A DNA stretch of 54,792 nucleotides from Bacteroidales bacterium (GTDB lineage Bacteria > Bacteroidota > Bacteroidia > Bacteroidales > JAIOZK01): NCBI GenBank assembly GCA_021738625.1, contig JAIPBS010000028.1, positions 1 to 54,792 on the forward strand. The letters run 5' to 3'. A model generated the notes under the pieces. It saw nothing but the letters and a program-made list of their open reading frames with translations, made no database searches and was not told the origin of the DNA. Both the position numbers and the translations under genes were made by a program. Positions 26,832-35,837 of this stretch are shown in pieces (position 1 is the first letter of the stretch; every line of letters starts with the position of its first letter).

Positions 26832-28595
26832 ATGCAAAAACGCTGGGTCATAAAACAACAAGGAAAGGCAGAACAAGTTGAAGAACTGGCCGGTGTATTG
26901 AACATTAACAAAAATCTGGCAAATTTGCTGGTGCAAAGAGGCATTACAACCTATCAACAAGCGAAGGTTTTTTTCCGGCCCGAGCTTGGCAAGCTCCACG
27001 ATCCTTTCCTGATGAAAGATATGTCTACTGCCATTGAGCGAATCAATAAGGCCATCGCCTCAAATGAACAAATCCTGGTTTATGGGGATTATGATGTAGA
27101 CGGCACCACTGCCGTGGCTTTGGTCTATACCTATCTGAAAAAGCTATACCCGCAGGTTGGGTTTTATATTCCCGACCGTTACTCGGAAGGCTATGGCATT
27201 TCTTACCAGGGAATTGATTATGCCTCAAAACAGGGATATTCATTGGTGATTGCCCTGGATTGCGGCATAAAAGCCGTAGATAAAATACGCTATGCCAATG
27301 AACACAACATAGATTTTATCATCTGTGATCATCACCGGCCCGGACAGGAGCTGCCCGATGCCTATGCCGTGCTGGATCCCAAGCGTCATGATTGCAGCTA
27401 TCCATATAAAGAACTTTCAGGTTGCGGGGTCGGTTTTAAACTGGTACAAGCCTATCAGCAAAAACTTAACAAACCTTTTGACGAACTTAAAAAATACCTC
27501 GACCTGGTGGTGGTAAGTATCGCCGCGGATATTGTTCCGGTAACCGGAGAAAACCGTATCCTGGCTTATTATGGCCTGAAGCTTATCAATCATAACCCCA
27601 GACCGGGGATAGAAGCTATTCTGCAATTTAGTGGGATCAGAAAGAAAAAGGACCAAAGCCCAAAAAAACCAACCTCCTTTACCAGGGAAATTACAGTAAG
27701 CGATCTGGTTTTTCTTGTCGGCCCTCGTATCAATGCGGCGGGACGTATCGAAAGCGCCAACAATTCAGTCGAATTGCTGGTCGCAGATAAGCTGTCGGAA
27801 GCTGAAAAAATAGCCGATCAGATCAACAACCTCAACACCGAACGCAGAAACCTGGATGCGCAAACCACCCAGGAAGCTCTGGAAATGATCGCCAAAGATG
27901 AAAAACTAAAAAGCTCTAAAACTACCGTTTTATATAACCCTGGCTGGCATAAAGGAGTGATCGGCATCGTGGCTTCACGCCTAACCGAAGTTTATTACCG
28001 TCCCACCATCGTACTTACAAAATCAAATGGTTTGATCACCGGTTCGGCACGCTCGGTAAAAGATTTTGACATTTACGATGCCATCGATTCTTGTAGCCAT
28101 TTGCTGGAACATTTTGGCGGACATAAGTACGCTGCCGGTCTGTCCCTCAAACCTGAAAACCTTGATGCATTCAAAAACAGCTTTGATAAAATCGTTAATG
28201 AAACCATAGAGGACAATATGCTGGTGCCTGAGATCGAAATCGATGCCGCACTCAACCTGTCTGATATAAATGCAAAATTCAACCGGATTCTCAAACAGTT
28301 CGCTCCATTCGGGCCGGGCAATATGGCACCGGTCTTTCTGGCCAAAGAATTGATCGATACCGGTCATGCGCGCATTGTGGGCAACAATCATCTAAAAATG
28401 AATGTTATTCATCAGAAGATCAGCAGCCTGCCCTTCCCCGCCATCGCTTTTCAACAGGGCACTCATTTCGAACAAATATCTAACAGCAATTCCTTCAACA
28501 TTTGCTATCACCTGGAAGAAAATACATGGAATGGCGTTGTAAGCCTTCAATTGAATGTAAAAGACATCCAATCAGAGACTTCCGGATTGGATTAA
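26832..28595 (+). CDS. recJ: single-stranded-DNA-specific exonuclease RecJ
   Basis: RecJ degrades single-stranded DNA 5' to 3' in recombination and repair. The DHH-phosphoesterase motifs are visible: YGDYDVDGTTA, ALDCGIK, CDHHRPG and SGCGVGFKL. The DHHA1 domain shows GPRINAAGR and EHFGGHKYAAGLSL, and an OB-fold follows at the C-terminus. I use the ATG at 26832; a TTG four codons earlier is possible. The length of 587 is normal. It ends 5 nt before the convergent HdeD-like gene. Confidence 0.95.
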   Translation: MQKRWVIKQQGKAEQVEELAGVLNINKNLANLLVQRGITTYQQAKVFFRPELGKLHDPFLMKDMSTAIERINKAIASNEQILVYGDYDVDGTTAVALVYTYLKKLYPQVGFYIPDRYSEGYGISYQGIDYASKQGYSLVIALDCGIKAVDKIRYANEHNIDFIICDHHRPGQELPDAYAVLDPKRHDCSYPYKELSGCGVGFKLVQAYQQKLNKPFDELKKYLDLVVVSIAADIVPVTGENRILAYYGLKLINHNPRPGIEAILQFSGIRKKKDQSPKKPTSFTREITVSDLVFLVGPRINAAGRIESANNSVELLVADKLSEAEKIADQINNLNTERRNLDAQTTQEALEMIAKDEKLKSSKTTVLYNPGWHKGVIGIVASRLTEVYYRPTIVLTKSNGLITGSARSVKDFDIYDAIDSCSHLLEHFGGHKYAAGLSLKPENLDAFKNSFDKIVNETIEDNMLVPEIEIDAALNLSDINAKFNRILKQFAPFGPGNMAPVFLAKELIDTGHARIVGNNHLKMNVIHQKISSLPFPAIAFQQGTHFEQISNSNSFNICYHLEENTWNGVVSLQLNVKDIQSETSGLD

Positions 28596-28600
28596 TTGGC

Positions 28601-29149
28601 TTAATGTTTAACCGTTTTGGTTACGTTTTTTAACTGGATGGAAAACAAAGTAATGAATATTCCAAATATGATTGCAAAAATCCCGGCCAGATAAGTCAGT
28701 GCAACAGCACTTTCAAAGGGGTTGATAAACAAAACGATTGAAAACACGATAACAATTAGCGCATTCAGCAGCATCATCCAACGGGTGCGATTCTCGTTAT
28801 GTGAACTCATGGCGCTGAATAGCTGCGAAAACCCAACGATAATGGCCCAAATGGCGATCAGGATCACGAATACACTGACGGCAAATTTCGGGAAAAACAA
28901 AATGATAAAACCCAGTACGATGTCAAGTATGCCTTCCCATAGCCAACTGTGCCAGGCTTTGTTGTGTTGTTTGTGACTAAATGAACCGAAGATGAGAAAA
29001 ATTCCGCCTATGGCGATAATGATCCCGAAAAACCGGACAAACCCTCGCAAGGAAATATCGGGAACAGTCACCAGCAAAATGCCGAATATTATGGCCAGAA
29101 TGCCCTTCAGGGTCAACAGCCACCAATTTTTGTAAAGTTTCTTTTTCAT
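28601..29149 (-). CDS. HdeD-like (DUF308) membrane protein
   Basis: The 182-residue protein has six hydrophobic helices arranged as three pairs, each with the DUF308 repeat pattern (GILAIIFGILLVTVPD, WEGILDIVLGFIILFFP, LNALIVIVFSIVLFINP). E. coli HdeD is linked to acid resistance, but most DUF308 proteins have no proven role. It lies 11 nt after the LysE-like gene on the same strand, so the two are likely co-transcribed. Confidence 0.88.
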   Translation of the reverse strand: MKKKLYKNWWLLTLKGILAIIFGILLVTVPDISLRGFVRFFGIIIAIGGIFLIFGSFSHKQHNKAWHSWLWEGILDIVLGFIILFFPKFAVSVFVILIAIWAIIVGFSQLFSAMSSHNENRTRWMMLLNALIVIVFSIVLFINPFESAVALTYLAGIFAIIFGIFITLFSIQLKNVTKTVKH

Positions 29150-29160
29150 TATACTGATTT

Positions 29161-29793
29161 TTAAAATTCAAGAAAAGACCGGATGATCAGATAAACGCCA
29201 AAGCCCATCAAACCAATACCGGCAATGCGATTCACCCATTCAATAAATCGGACCGTAAGGTATTTTTTGATCTTATAGGCCAGGAAAGTTTTCAGAATAT
29301 CCGTCGTGATCACAGTGAGCAAGGTACCGGAGAAAAATACTACCAACCTTTCGACATGTCCTTCATAATTGGCCGTAACGGTTACCACTACACCCATCCA
29401 GAAAATCCATACGAAAGGGTTGGCAATGTTCAGAAAAAAGCCTTTTAAAAGAAATGTCACCGGACCGGGAGCATCATTGTTCTGTTGTTGATTGTTTCCG
29501 GTGATTTTCACATTACGTGTGAAGGTGACGATGCCGAATATAATCAGAATGATTCCGCTCACCAGTCCGAATATCATCTTGTTTTGATCGCTGCTTACCA
29601 GTTTGTAGGCCCCAAAAAAGCAAAGAGCCACCAGGGCAACATCGCTCAGGAATATTCCGATGGCCAGTAAAACGCCGGAGAAAAATCCACGGTGCATGCT
29701 GGTCTGTATCAGGGCAAACAAGGCAGGTCCGAAACCGAAAACGATCGATAAGGTCAGGCCCAAAACAATTCCTTCATAAAAAGAGCTAAACAT
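29161..29793 (-). CDS. LysE/RhtB-family amino-acid exporter-like protein
   Basis: The 210-residue protein has six predicted membrane helices. FGFGPALFALIQTSMHRGFFSGVLLAIG near the N-terminus and GFFLNIANPFVWIFWMGV in the middle match the LysE family's G-P-x-x-x-x-x-x-x-x-G and N-P-x-x-x-x-F-W patterns. Such proteins export amino acids or related small solutes; the substrate cannot be read from sequence. It leads a two-gene unit with the HdeD-like gene. The Bacteroidota versions often keep the fold but have no tested activity. Confidence 0.88.
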   Translation of the reverse strand: MFSSFYEGIVLGLTLSIVFGFGPALFALIQTSMHRGFFSGVLLAIGIFLSDVALVALCFFGAYKLVSSDQNKMIFGLVSGIILIIFGIVTFTRNVKITGNNQQQNNDAPGPVTFLLKGFFLNIANPFVWIFWMGVVVTVTANYEGHVERLVVFFSGTLLTVITTDILKTFLAYKIKKYLTVRFIEWVNRIAGIGLMGFGVYLIIRSFLEF

Positions 29794-29899
29794 TCAGATT
29801 AGAAATTTTGTACCAAAGCTTCACTTTGGTCTTGGTTTCTGTTCAAATCATTCACAAATTTGTAACAAATTTTCCTATAAATCAACCGATTTTAATCAA

Positions 29900-30985
29900 A
29901 TGAATAAAATAACAAAAAAAATTACAGCCAATCTTGCTCTGATCATTCTGATTTTGCTGCTTACCCTTGGGGCTTTTATAATTTATATTTCGTATGTAGA
30001 TTATCAACCGGGGCACGTTGAAACGCTCCTGACTGATCCGGATCCCGACACCTTATTACTTTCCGAAGAGTTTAAGTTGCTAAGTTGGAACATTGGCTAT
30101 GCAGGCCTGGGGGCCGAAATGGATTTCTTCTATGAAGGAGGTGATATGGTGGGTCCATCACGACCTTTTTTTGAAAAATATCTTGAAGGAATCGCCATGA
30201 CTTTCCAGGCCATGGACAGCATCCATTTTTTCCTTTTTCAAGAAGTGGATGTACATTCCAAACGATCTTATTTCATCAATGAAAGGGATTTGATCGTGGA
30301 ACTATTTCCGGGATATGATCACATTTTCGCCAAAAACTATGATGTTGAATATGTGCCTGTGCCTCTGATGGAACCCATGGGGCAGGTATACGCAGGACTG
30401 CTCACAATGAGCAAATTCAGGCCTTCGGAAGCCAAACGTTATGCTTTCCCGAACATCGCCTCCTGGCCCGAAAAGCTATTCCTGCCCGACAGGTGTTTTG
30501 TTGAAACTAGATATCCGCTCGAAAACGGCAGGGAACTGATTTTTTTGAACACGCACAACTCAGCCTATGTGTCGGAAGATTCCCTTCGTGATCTCGAACT
30601 TCATATCATACGAAAAAAGATGCTGGAAGAATATGAAAAAAGCAATTACGTGATCGCCGGTGGCGACTGGAATATGAATCCACCCTTTCAAAAAGCCGTT
30701 CATTTAAAAACACCTGATAATTATGAAGAACATGTGTTGATGCTTGAAAAAGATTATTTCCCCCCGGGATGGAAATTTGCATTCGATCCGCATTACCCCA
30801 CCAACCGTAGTGTAAGCAGTCCATATGTGAAAGGTGAGACGGCTGTCAGTATCATCGATTTTTTTATTCTTTCGCCGAATATCAATAAATTAAAGGTTGA
30901 AACCATCCACCTCGACTTTGAAAATAGCGACCACCATCCTGTATTCTTGAAAGTTAAATTATTGTTAAAGGAAATTCAAGAATGA
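29900..30985 (+). CDS. endonuclease/exonuclease/phosphatase (EEP) family protein, membrane-anchored
   Basis: An N-terminal hydrophobic helix (about 10-32) is followed by an EEP domain. The conserved residues appear in order: Asn in LSWNIGYAGLG, Glu in FQEVDVHS, His in LNTHNSAY, Asp and Asn in GGDWNMNP, and Asp-His in SDHHPVFLK. The family cuts phosphodiester or phosphomonoester bonds in nucleic acids, lipids or inositol phosphates. The anchor suggests action outside the cytoplasm. The substrate is unknown. The gene stands alone before the OB-fold/YceI pair. Confidence 0.9.
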   Translation: MNKITKKITANLALIILILLLTLGAFIIYISYVDYQPGHVETLLTDPDPDTLLLSEEFKLLSWNIGYAGLGAEMDFFYEGGDMVGPSRPFFEKYLEGIAMTFQAMDSIHFFLFQEVDVHSKRSYFINERDLIVELFPGYDHIFAKNYDVEYVPVPLMEPMGQVYAGLLTMSKFRPSEAKRYAFPNIASWPEKLFLPDRCFVETRYPLENGRELIFLNTHNSAYVSEDSLRDLELHIIRKKMLEEYEKSNYVIAGGDWNMNPPFQKAVHLKTPDNYEEHVLMLEKDYFPPGWKFAFDPHYPTNRSVSSPYVKGETAVSIIDFFILSPNINKLKVETIHLDFENSDHHPVFLKVKLLLKEIQE

Positions 30986-31037
30986 TCAATTTGCATCACA
31001 ATTTCGTTAAATTATGGAAAACAATTAATCCCCTGCT

Positions 31038-31472
31038 ATGAATAAGTATGTAAAAATAGGTTTGATCCTATTGGTGGTAGGAGCCCTGGCAGCCTACCTG
31101 GTGTATGAATTTGTGATCAACAAATCACATCCCGATTATGAAAACCTGGAACCCGATTATGTTGTGACAGCCCAACAGTTGTACAACGACTTTGCTAACG
31201 ACAGGGCCACAGCAGAGCAGAAATACAATGGCAAAATGGTTCAGTTAAGCGGTGTGCTGGATAAAATTGACCAGCCCGATTCACTTGTTATCGCAGTATT
31301 CGTTTTCAACAAGGGTATGTTTGGAGAAGAAGGGATCAGGGCAACGATGTTGCCGTCGCATCAGCAAAAGCTGCTTCAGGCAAATAGCGGTACGGAGATC
31401 ACCCTAAAGGGTTTTTGCACAGGATACAACGATGTGGATGTGATCCTTGAAAAATCTTCGATTATTGAATAA
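31038..31472 (+). CDS. membrane-anchored OB-fold (tRNA_anti-like) protein
   Basis: The 144-residue protein has one N-terminal helix (about 5-28) and then an OB-fold of the tRNA_anti-like type: VVTAQQLYNDFANDRATAEQKYNGKMVQLSGVL, and GTEITLKGFCTGYNDVDVILEKSSIIE at the end. Despite the domain name, such proteins are usually extracytoplasmic and of unknown role in Bacteroidota. The gene lies 22 nt upstream of the YceI-family gene, a pairing I recall from other members of the phylum, so they probably act together. Confidence 0.82.
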   Translation: MNKYVKIGLILLVVGALAAYLVYEFVINKSHPDYENLEPDYVVTAQQLYNDFANDRATAEQKYNGKMVQLSGVLDKIDQPDSLVIAVFVFNKGMFGEEGIRATMLPSHQQKLLQANSGTEITLKGFCTGYNDVDVILEKSSIIE

Positions 31473-31494
31473 TAAAAACTAAATTGCTTAAAAA

Positions 31495-32046
31495 ATGAAA
31501 AAATCAATAGCTCTTTTCGCTGTCGTAATGTTAGGATTACAGTTTTCGCATGCACAGCGCTTTCTGACCAAAAACGGTCACATTAAGTTTTATTCCGAAA
31601 CACCCATCGAAACCATAGAGGCACACAACTACCAGGTAAACAGCGCGCTGGACATAGGAGCTGGCGATTTTGTGTTCAAGGTTTTGATGAAATCCTTTGA
31701 GTTTGAAAAGGCACTGATGCAGGAGCATTTCAATGAAAACTATATTGAATCTCATAAATACCCCAATGCAACCTTCGTCGGAAAAGTCACCAATTATGAA
31801 GATATCGACTTTAAACAGGAAGGATCATATGAAGCCGTTGTAGAAGGAAAACTGACCATACACGGAGTAACCAATGACATTAAGGAAACCGGCACCTTTA
31901 AAGTTAAGGACGGCGTCATCCATGGAACATCGGTTTTTAATGTAAAGCTTAAGGATTACGATATCAAGATCCCGAAAGCCGTAACAGAGAACATTGCCGA
32001 AACCATCGAAGTAACGGTGGATGTTAAGTTGGAGAATATGGAATAG
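31495..32046 (+). CDS. secreted YceI-family protein
   Basis: The precursor has a signal peptide ending at about SHAQ (residue 20). YceI proteins form a lipocalin-like barrel that binds isoprenoid or fatty chains. The typical strands are seen in VEGKLTIHGVTNDIKETGTF and HGTSVFNVKLKDYDIKIPK, the HGVT turn being characteristic. The length of 183 is normal. It is the second gene of a pair with the OB-fold protein. Its stop codon lies inside a hairpin shared with the convergent hemW gene. Confidence 0.92.
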   Translation: MKKSIALFAVVMLGLQFSHAQRFLTKNGHIKFYSETPIETIEAHNYQVNSALDIGAGDFVFKVLMKSFEFEKALMQEHFNENYIESHKYPNATFVGKVTNYEDIDFKQEGSYEAVVEGKLTIHGVTNDIKETGTFKVKDGVIHGTSVFNVKLKDYDIKIPKAVTENIAETIEVTVDVKLENME

Positions 32047-32059
32047 GGTCTATTCCATA
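32037..32059. terminator. hairpin spanning the stop codons of convergent yceI-like and hemW genes
   Basis: TATGGAATAG (32037-32046) pairs perfectly with CTATTCCATA (32050-32059) around a 3-nt loop. The arms contain the stop codons of both convergent genes. There is no T run on either strand, so it may be a 3'-end stabilising or transcript-blocking hairpin rather than a classic terminator. Confidence 0.5.
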
Positions 32060-33177
32060 AACAATTCAGCAGCAATCCCGTCGGCGAACAATTTACCATA
32101 ATCCGTTAAAAAAAGCTTGTTTCCGACTTTATTTATTTTTTGTTCGCTGATAAATTTTTTGGCATTGCCAAGGCATTGTTCAGCAGCCATTTCACCGAAA
32201 ACATTTTCGATGTGCTGAAGGTCGCAGCCCCATGAAGTGCGCAGGGAGGTCATGATGTATTCATTGTTCCGCTGCCTGAGCGAGAGAACTTCTTCCTCAA
32301 ATACTTCATTGGCCACAGGCAACTCATTAATGTATTTGTGGATGCTCGAAACGTTCCATCTTCTGCTTATCCCGTTATAGGAATGCGCCGAAGGGCCCAG
32401 GCCCAAATAGTTTCCACCTACCCAGTAGAGGCTGTTGTGCCTGGAATAAAATCCCTCTCTGCAAAAATTCGAGATTTCATAATGAACAAAGTCATGTTTG
32501 CGGCAGCGCTCCATGAGCATCTTAAAATGTCTAATGCTCTCATTCTCTTCGGGTTCATTCATTTTTCCTTTTTCAATCAGTTTGTGCAATGCCGTTGCAG
32601 ATTCAACCGTAAGCGAATATGCGGAAAGATGAGGTACATCCATCGAAAAGAAGGTTTGCAGGTTGTATTCCCATTTATTGATGCTCAGACCCGGGATGCC
32701 GTAGATCAGGTCGATGGTGAGGTTTGCAAAGCCAGCATCCTGCGCGTTTCGAACCGAACTTGCAGCTTGCTCTGCATTGTGAACGCGGTTCAGGTATTTC
32801 AGATCGTCATCATGAAAACTTTGGACGCCAATGCTTAACCGGTTCACCGGCGTCGTCTTTAGTTCATCCAGTTTTCCCCGGTTTAAGTCGTCGGGATTGG
32901 CTTCCAAAGTGATTTCCGCATCGGCATCAATTTGAAAGGTTTTATAAAGGTGCCTGAAGATTTCTTCAATTTCAGGTTTTTGCAAGAGGGAGGGAGTACC
33001 TCCTCCCAGGTAAATGCTACCTACCGACTCTCCATTCAAATAGTCCTTACGATTTTTAATTTCACTTTGCAATGCCTTCAAAAATGCATCCTTATCCCTT
33101 AATGTGGCACGGGAAAAGAAATTACAGTAATGGCATTTCTGCTTGCAAAACGGTATGTGGATGTAGATGCCTGTCAT
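32050..33177 (-). CDS. hemW: HemW-like radical SAM protein (CPO3-like)
   Basis: The first 20 residues contain IHIPFCKQKCHYCNF, with Cys11, Cys15 and Cys18 forming the radical SAM CxxxCxxC cluster site. GGGTPSLL and TLEANPDDLN are the usual SAM-binding segments, and LSIGVQSFHDDDLKYLNR matches HemW. HemW is a heme chaperone; it lacks true oxygen-independent coproporphyrinogen oxidase activity. I place the start at the ATG giving MTGIYIHIPFC. The length of about 375 fits. Confidence 0.93.
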   Translation of the reverse strand: MTGIYIHIPFCKQKCHYCNFFSRATLRDKDAFLKALQSEIKNRKDYLNGESVGSIYLGGGTPSLLQKPEIEEIFRHLYKTFQIDADAEITLEANPDDLNRGKLDELKTTPVNRLSIGVQSFHDDDLKYLNRVHNAEQAASSVRNAQDAGFANLTIDLIYGIPGLSINKWEYNLQTFFSMDVPHLSAYSLTVESATALHKLIEKGKMNEPEENESIRHFKMLMERCRKHDFVHYEISNFCREGFYSRHNSLYWVGGNYLGLGPSAHSYNGISRRWNVSSIHKYINELPVANEVFEEEVLSLRQRNNEYIMTSLRTSWGCDLQHIENVFGEMAAEQCLGNAKKFISEQKINKVGNKLFLTDYGKLFADGIAAELFME

Positions 33178-33312
33178 AAGATTATAAATCACAAAATTAA
33201 AGATAATGGTTCATTTTAAAACCATTCCAAATAATATGCTACAGGCTGCTGCAAACAATTTTTTACTTTTTTCTACGTATCTTTATCAAAATCAATTACA
33301 TCATTTTTTCAT

Positions 33313-34242
33313 ATGAAAAGAAGAGATTTTATTTTGAAAGGGATAGGCGCTGGTGTGGCCGCGGGCGCTGCCTTTTCCATGACCGGGTACAACAGGGTTT
33401 TCGGACAAGCTACGAGCAATCCGCCATCCGAAGGCTACGACCTGGTGGCTGTCAGGGGTGGTCAGCCCGGCCCCATGTTCGACCGTGCTATTCAATCGCT
33501 GGGCGGCATGAGTAAGTTCGTGAAAGACGGACAGAAAGTGGTGGTTAAGCCCAACATCGGTTGGGATACCGTACCCGAAAGGGCAGCAAACACCAATCCC
33601 GAACTGATCGGTCGCATCGTAAAGCACTGTCTTGACGCAGGCGCAAAAGAAGTTTATGTATTCGACAACACCTGCGATGAGTGGACCAAATGTTATAAAA
33701 ACAGCGGCATTGAGCAGGCCGCCAAAGACGCAGGCGCCAAAATCGCTCCGGGCAACACCGAAAACTATTATGTTCAGGTGGATATCCCCGGCGCCAAAAG
33801 CCTGACCCAGGCCAAGGTGCACGAACTCATACTCGATTCGGATGTGTTCATCAATGTGCCGGTTTTGAAAAATCATGGTTCGGCCAAGATGTCCATCGCC
33901 ATGAAAAACCTGATGGGCGTGGTTTGGGACCGCAGATACTGGCACCGAAATGATCTGCATCAATGCATAGCAGATTACTGCCTATTCCACAAGAAGCCTC
34001 AACTTAATGTTGTGGACGCCTATCGCGTGATGATGCGCAACGGCCCCAGAGGCGTTTCCGTGGAAGATGTGGTCAGGATGGATTCTTTGCTTGTATCGCA
34101 AGACATCGTGGCTGTGGATGCTGCCGCTACCAAGCTTTGGGGAGATGAACCGGAAAATATTCCATATATCCGGATCGCTGAGGAAATGGACCTGGGAACC
34201 ATGGACCTGGCTTCTCTGAATATCGACCGGATCAAAATGTAA
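33313..34242 (+). CDS. DUF362 protein with Tat-type signal
   Basis: The N-terminus MKRRDFILKGIGAGVAAGAAF is a twin-arginine signal with RRDFIL, so the protein is exported folded. The DUF362 core follows (VVVKPNIGWDTVPERAANTNP, VFINVPVLKNHGSAKMSIAMKN, MGVVWDRRYWHRNDLHQCIADY). DUF362 proteins often occur with polyferredoxins, and a redox or Fe-S assembly role is suspected but unproven. It is 4 nt from the next gene, a six-cluster ferredoxin, so the two form an operon. A TATCTTTA box at 33278-33285 may be the -7 promoter element. Confidence 0.9.
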   Translation: MKRRDFILKGIGAGVAAGAAFSMTGYNRVFGQATSNPPSEGYDLVAVRGGQPGPMFDRAIQSLGGMSKFVKDGQKVVVKPNIGWDTVPERAANTNPELIGRIVKHCLDAGAKEVYVFDNTCDEWTKCYKNSGIEQAAKDAGAKIAPGNTENYYVQVDIPGAKSLTQAKVHELILDSDVFINVPVLKNHGSAKMSIAMKNLMGVVWDRRYWHRNDLHQCIADYCLFHKKPQLNVVDAYRVMMRNGPRGVSVEDVVRMDSLLVSQDIVAVDAAATKLWGDEPENIPYIRIAEEMDLGTMDLASLNIDRIKM

Positions 34243-34246
34243 GTGA

Positions 34247-35818
34247 ATGAGATTTTACAGGGCACTGAAGTGGATACGTGTGGTGGTAGCCCTGGTGTTT
34301 TTTCTGGCACTGGGAATTTTGTTTGTTGATGTTACAGGGATATTCAGACCCTGGATGTACGATATGTTCACCTATCTGCAGTTTACCCCATCCATTTTGA
34401 AATTCATCAACCTGACTACACTGGCTGCAGCGGGGTTTGCCTTTGTCTTGCTGCTAACGCTGCTTTTCGGCAGGATATATTGCAGCAGCATATGCCCGTT
34501 GGGAACCTTCCAGGATGTATTAATCAGGCTGGAGAAAAAATTCAAGATCAGAAAGCGGTTTACCTACATCAGGACATACAACTGGTTGCGTTTCATCCTG
34601 CTGGGCGCGGGCATACTGGTGCTTGTGCTGGGAAGCGCAGTGGTTTTCAGCTGGCTCGATCCTTTCGGGAATTTCGGTAAAATGACCACTGCTTTTGCCA
34701 GGCCGGTGCTGATCGGACTAAACAACATCGGTGCCTTAATACTCAAACAGTTCGATAGTTACGCTCTTTATCATATCTCATACAAGACGTTCAACCTGTG
34801 GCCTTTTGTTTTTGCGCTAATTGTTTTAATCACATTGATCCTGATGACCTGGCACCGTGGCAGGCTGTTCTGCAATACTCTATGTCCTGTGGGCACCCTG
34901 CTGGGACTGGTTTCCCGTTTTTCAGTTTTCAGGATCAAGATCAAAGAATCGGAATGCAACAGCTGCTGGCGCTGCGCCTTCGATTGCAAGGCCGGTTGCA
35001 TTCAGGCAGAAGAAAAAAGGGTGGATATGACGCGATGCGTGGGCTGCATGAATTGTATGACGGCTTGCCCCAAAAGCGGTATAGGTTATAAGTTTGCATG
35101 GAAAAAAAATAAATCTCAGGAGCTTCCGGAAACTACCGGAACCGATACCGGAAAACGAAAGTTTATCCTAAATACGCTTTTGTTCACATTGGGAATGAGA
35201 GGATTGCTCAACGCCCAGGAAAAGATTGTGCCCACCAAAAAAACTACCATTCCTGAAGAAAAGTCACAAACCGTTTTCCCACCGGGAGGTAAAAACATCG
35301 AGCATTTTAACAGGTTTTGCACCGCATGCCATTTGTGTGTGAGTGCCTGCCCTACCCAGGTATTGCAACCTTCTTTTTTGCAATACGGAATTAACGGCAT
35401 GTTCCAGCCTTATCTGGATTACCACAAAAGCTTTTGCAATTACGAATGCACCAAATGCCTGGATGTTTGCCCGAACGGAGCCCTTCTGGCTCTGCCGCTG
35501 GAGGAGAAAAAACTGAACCAGCTCGGACAGGTTAACTTTATCAAGGACAATTGCATTGTTGAAACCGAGGGCACCGATTGCGGCGCCTGCTCCGAACACT
35601 GCCCCACCAAGGCCGTCTATATGGTGCCCTACAATGGCTTGTACCTGCCGGAAATCAACCAGGACATTTGTGTGGGCTGCGGCGCATGTGAATATGCATG
35701 CCCGACCGAACCGTACAAAGCCATTTATGTGGACGGCAATGCCCTGCATCATAAAGCCAAAAAACCCGAAGGCGAAAAAATGGAATCTCCCCTTGAAGAG
35801 GATGAGTTCCCGTTCTAA
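34247..35818 (+). CDS. NapH-like membrane polyferredoxin fused to periplasmic-type ferredoxin domain
   Basis: The N-terminal 220 residues have about five membrane helices with the NapH-type motifs CSSICPLGTFQD and CNTLCPVGTLLG. Two 4Fe-4S sites follow (CNSCWRCAFDC, CVGCMNCMTACP). Near residue 302 a GKRKFILNTLLFTLGMRG segment resembles a Tat signal or membrane helix. The C-terminal part has more clusters: CTACHLCVSACP, CTKCLDVCP, CGACSEHCP and CVGCGACEYACP. The protein probably moves electrons across or along the inner membrane, with DUF362 as partner. The donor and acceptor are unknown. The length of 523 suggests fusion of NapH-like and NapG-like units. Confidence 0.85.
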   Translation: MRFYRALKWIRVVVALVFFLALGILFVDVTGIFRPWMYDMFTYLQFTPSILKFINLTTLAAAGFAFVLLLTLLFGRIYCSSICPLGTFQDVLIRLEKKFKIRKRFTYIRTYNWLRFILLGAGILVLVLGSAVVFSWLDPFGNFGKMTTAFARPVLIGLNNIGALILKQFDSYALYHISYKTFNLWPFVFALIVLITLILMTWHRGRLFCNTLCPVGTLLGLVSRFSVFRIKIKESECNSCWRCAFDCKAGCIQAEEKRVDMTRCVGCMNCMTACPKSGIGYKFAWKKNKSQELPETTGTDTGKRKFILNTLLFTLGMRGLLNAQEKIVPTKKTTIPEEKSQTVFPPGGKNIEHFNRFCTACHLCVSACPTQVLQPSFLQYGINGMFQPYLDYHKSFCNYECTKCLDVCPNGALLALPLEEKKLNQLGQVNFIKDNCIVETEGTDCGACSEHCPTKAVYMVPYNGLYLPEINQDICVGCGACEYACPTEPYKAIYVDGNALHHKAKKPEGEKMESPLEEDEFPF

Positions 35819-35837
35819 TATTTTTTATTGAAGAAGA

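Noticed and set aside
32050..33177. Annotation as coproporphyrinogen III oxidase (hemN)
   Set aside because: The CxxxCxxC context and roughly 375-residue length fit HemW, the heme chaperone, better than HemN, which is longer.
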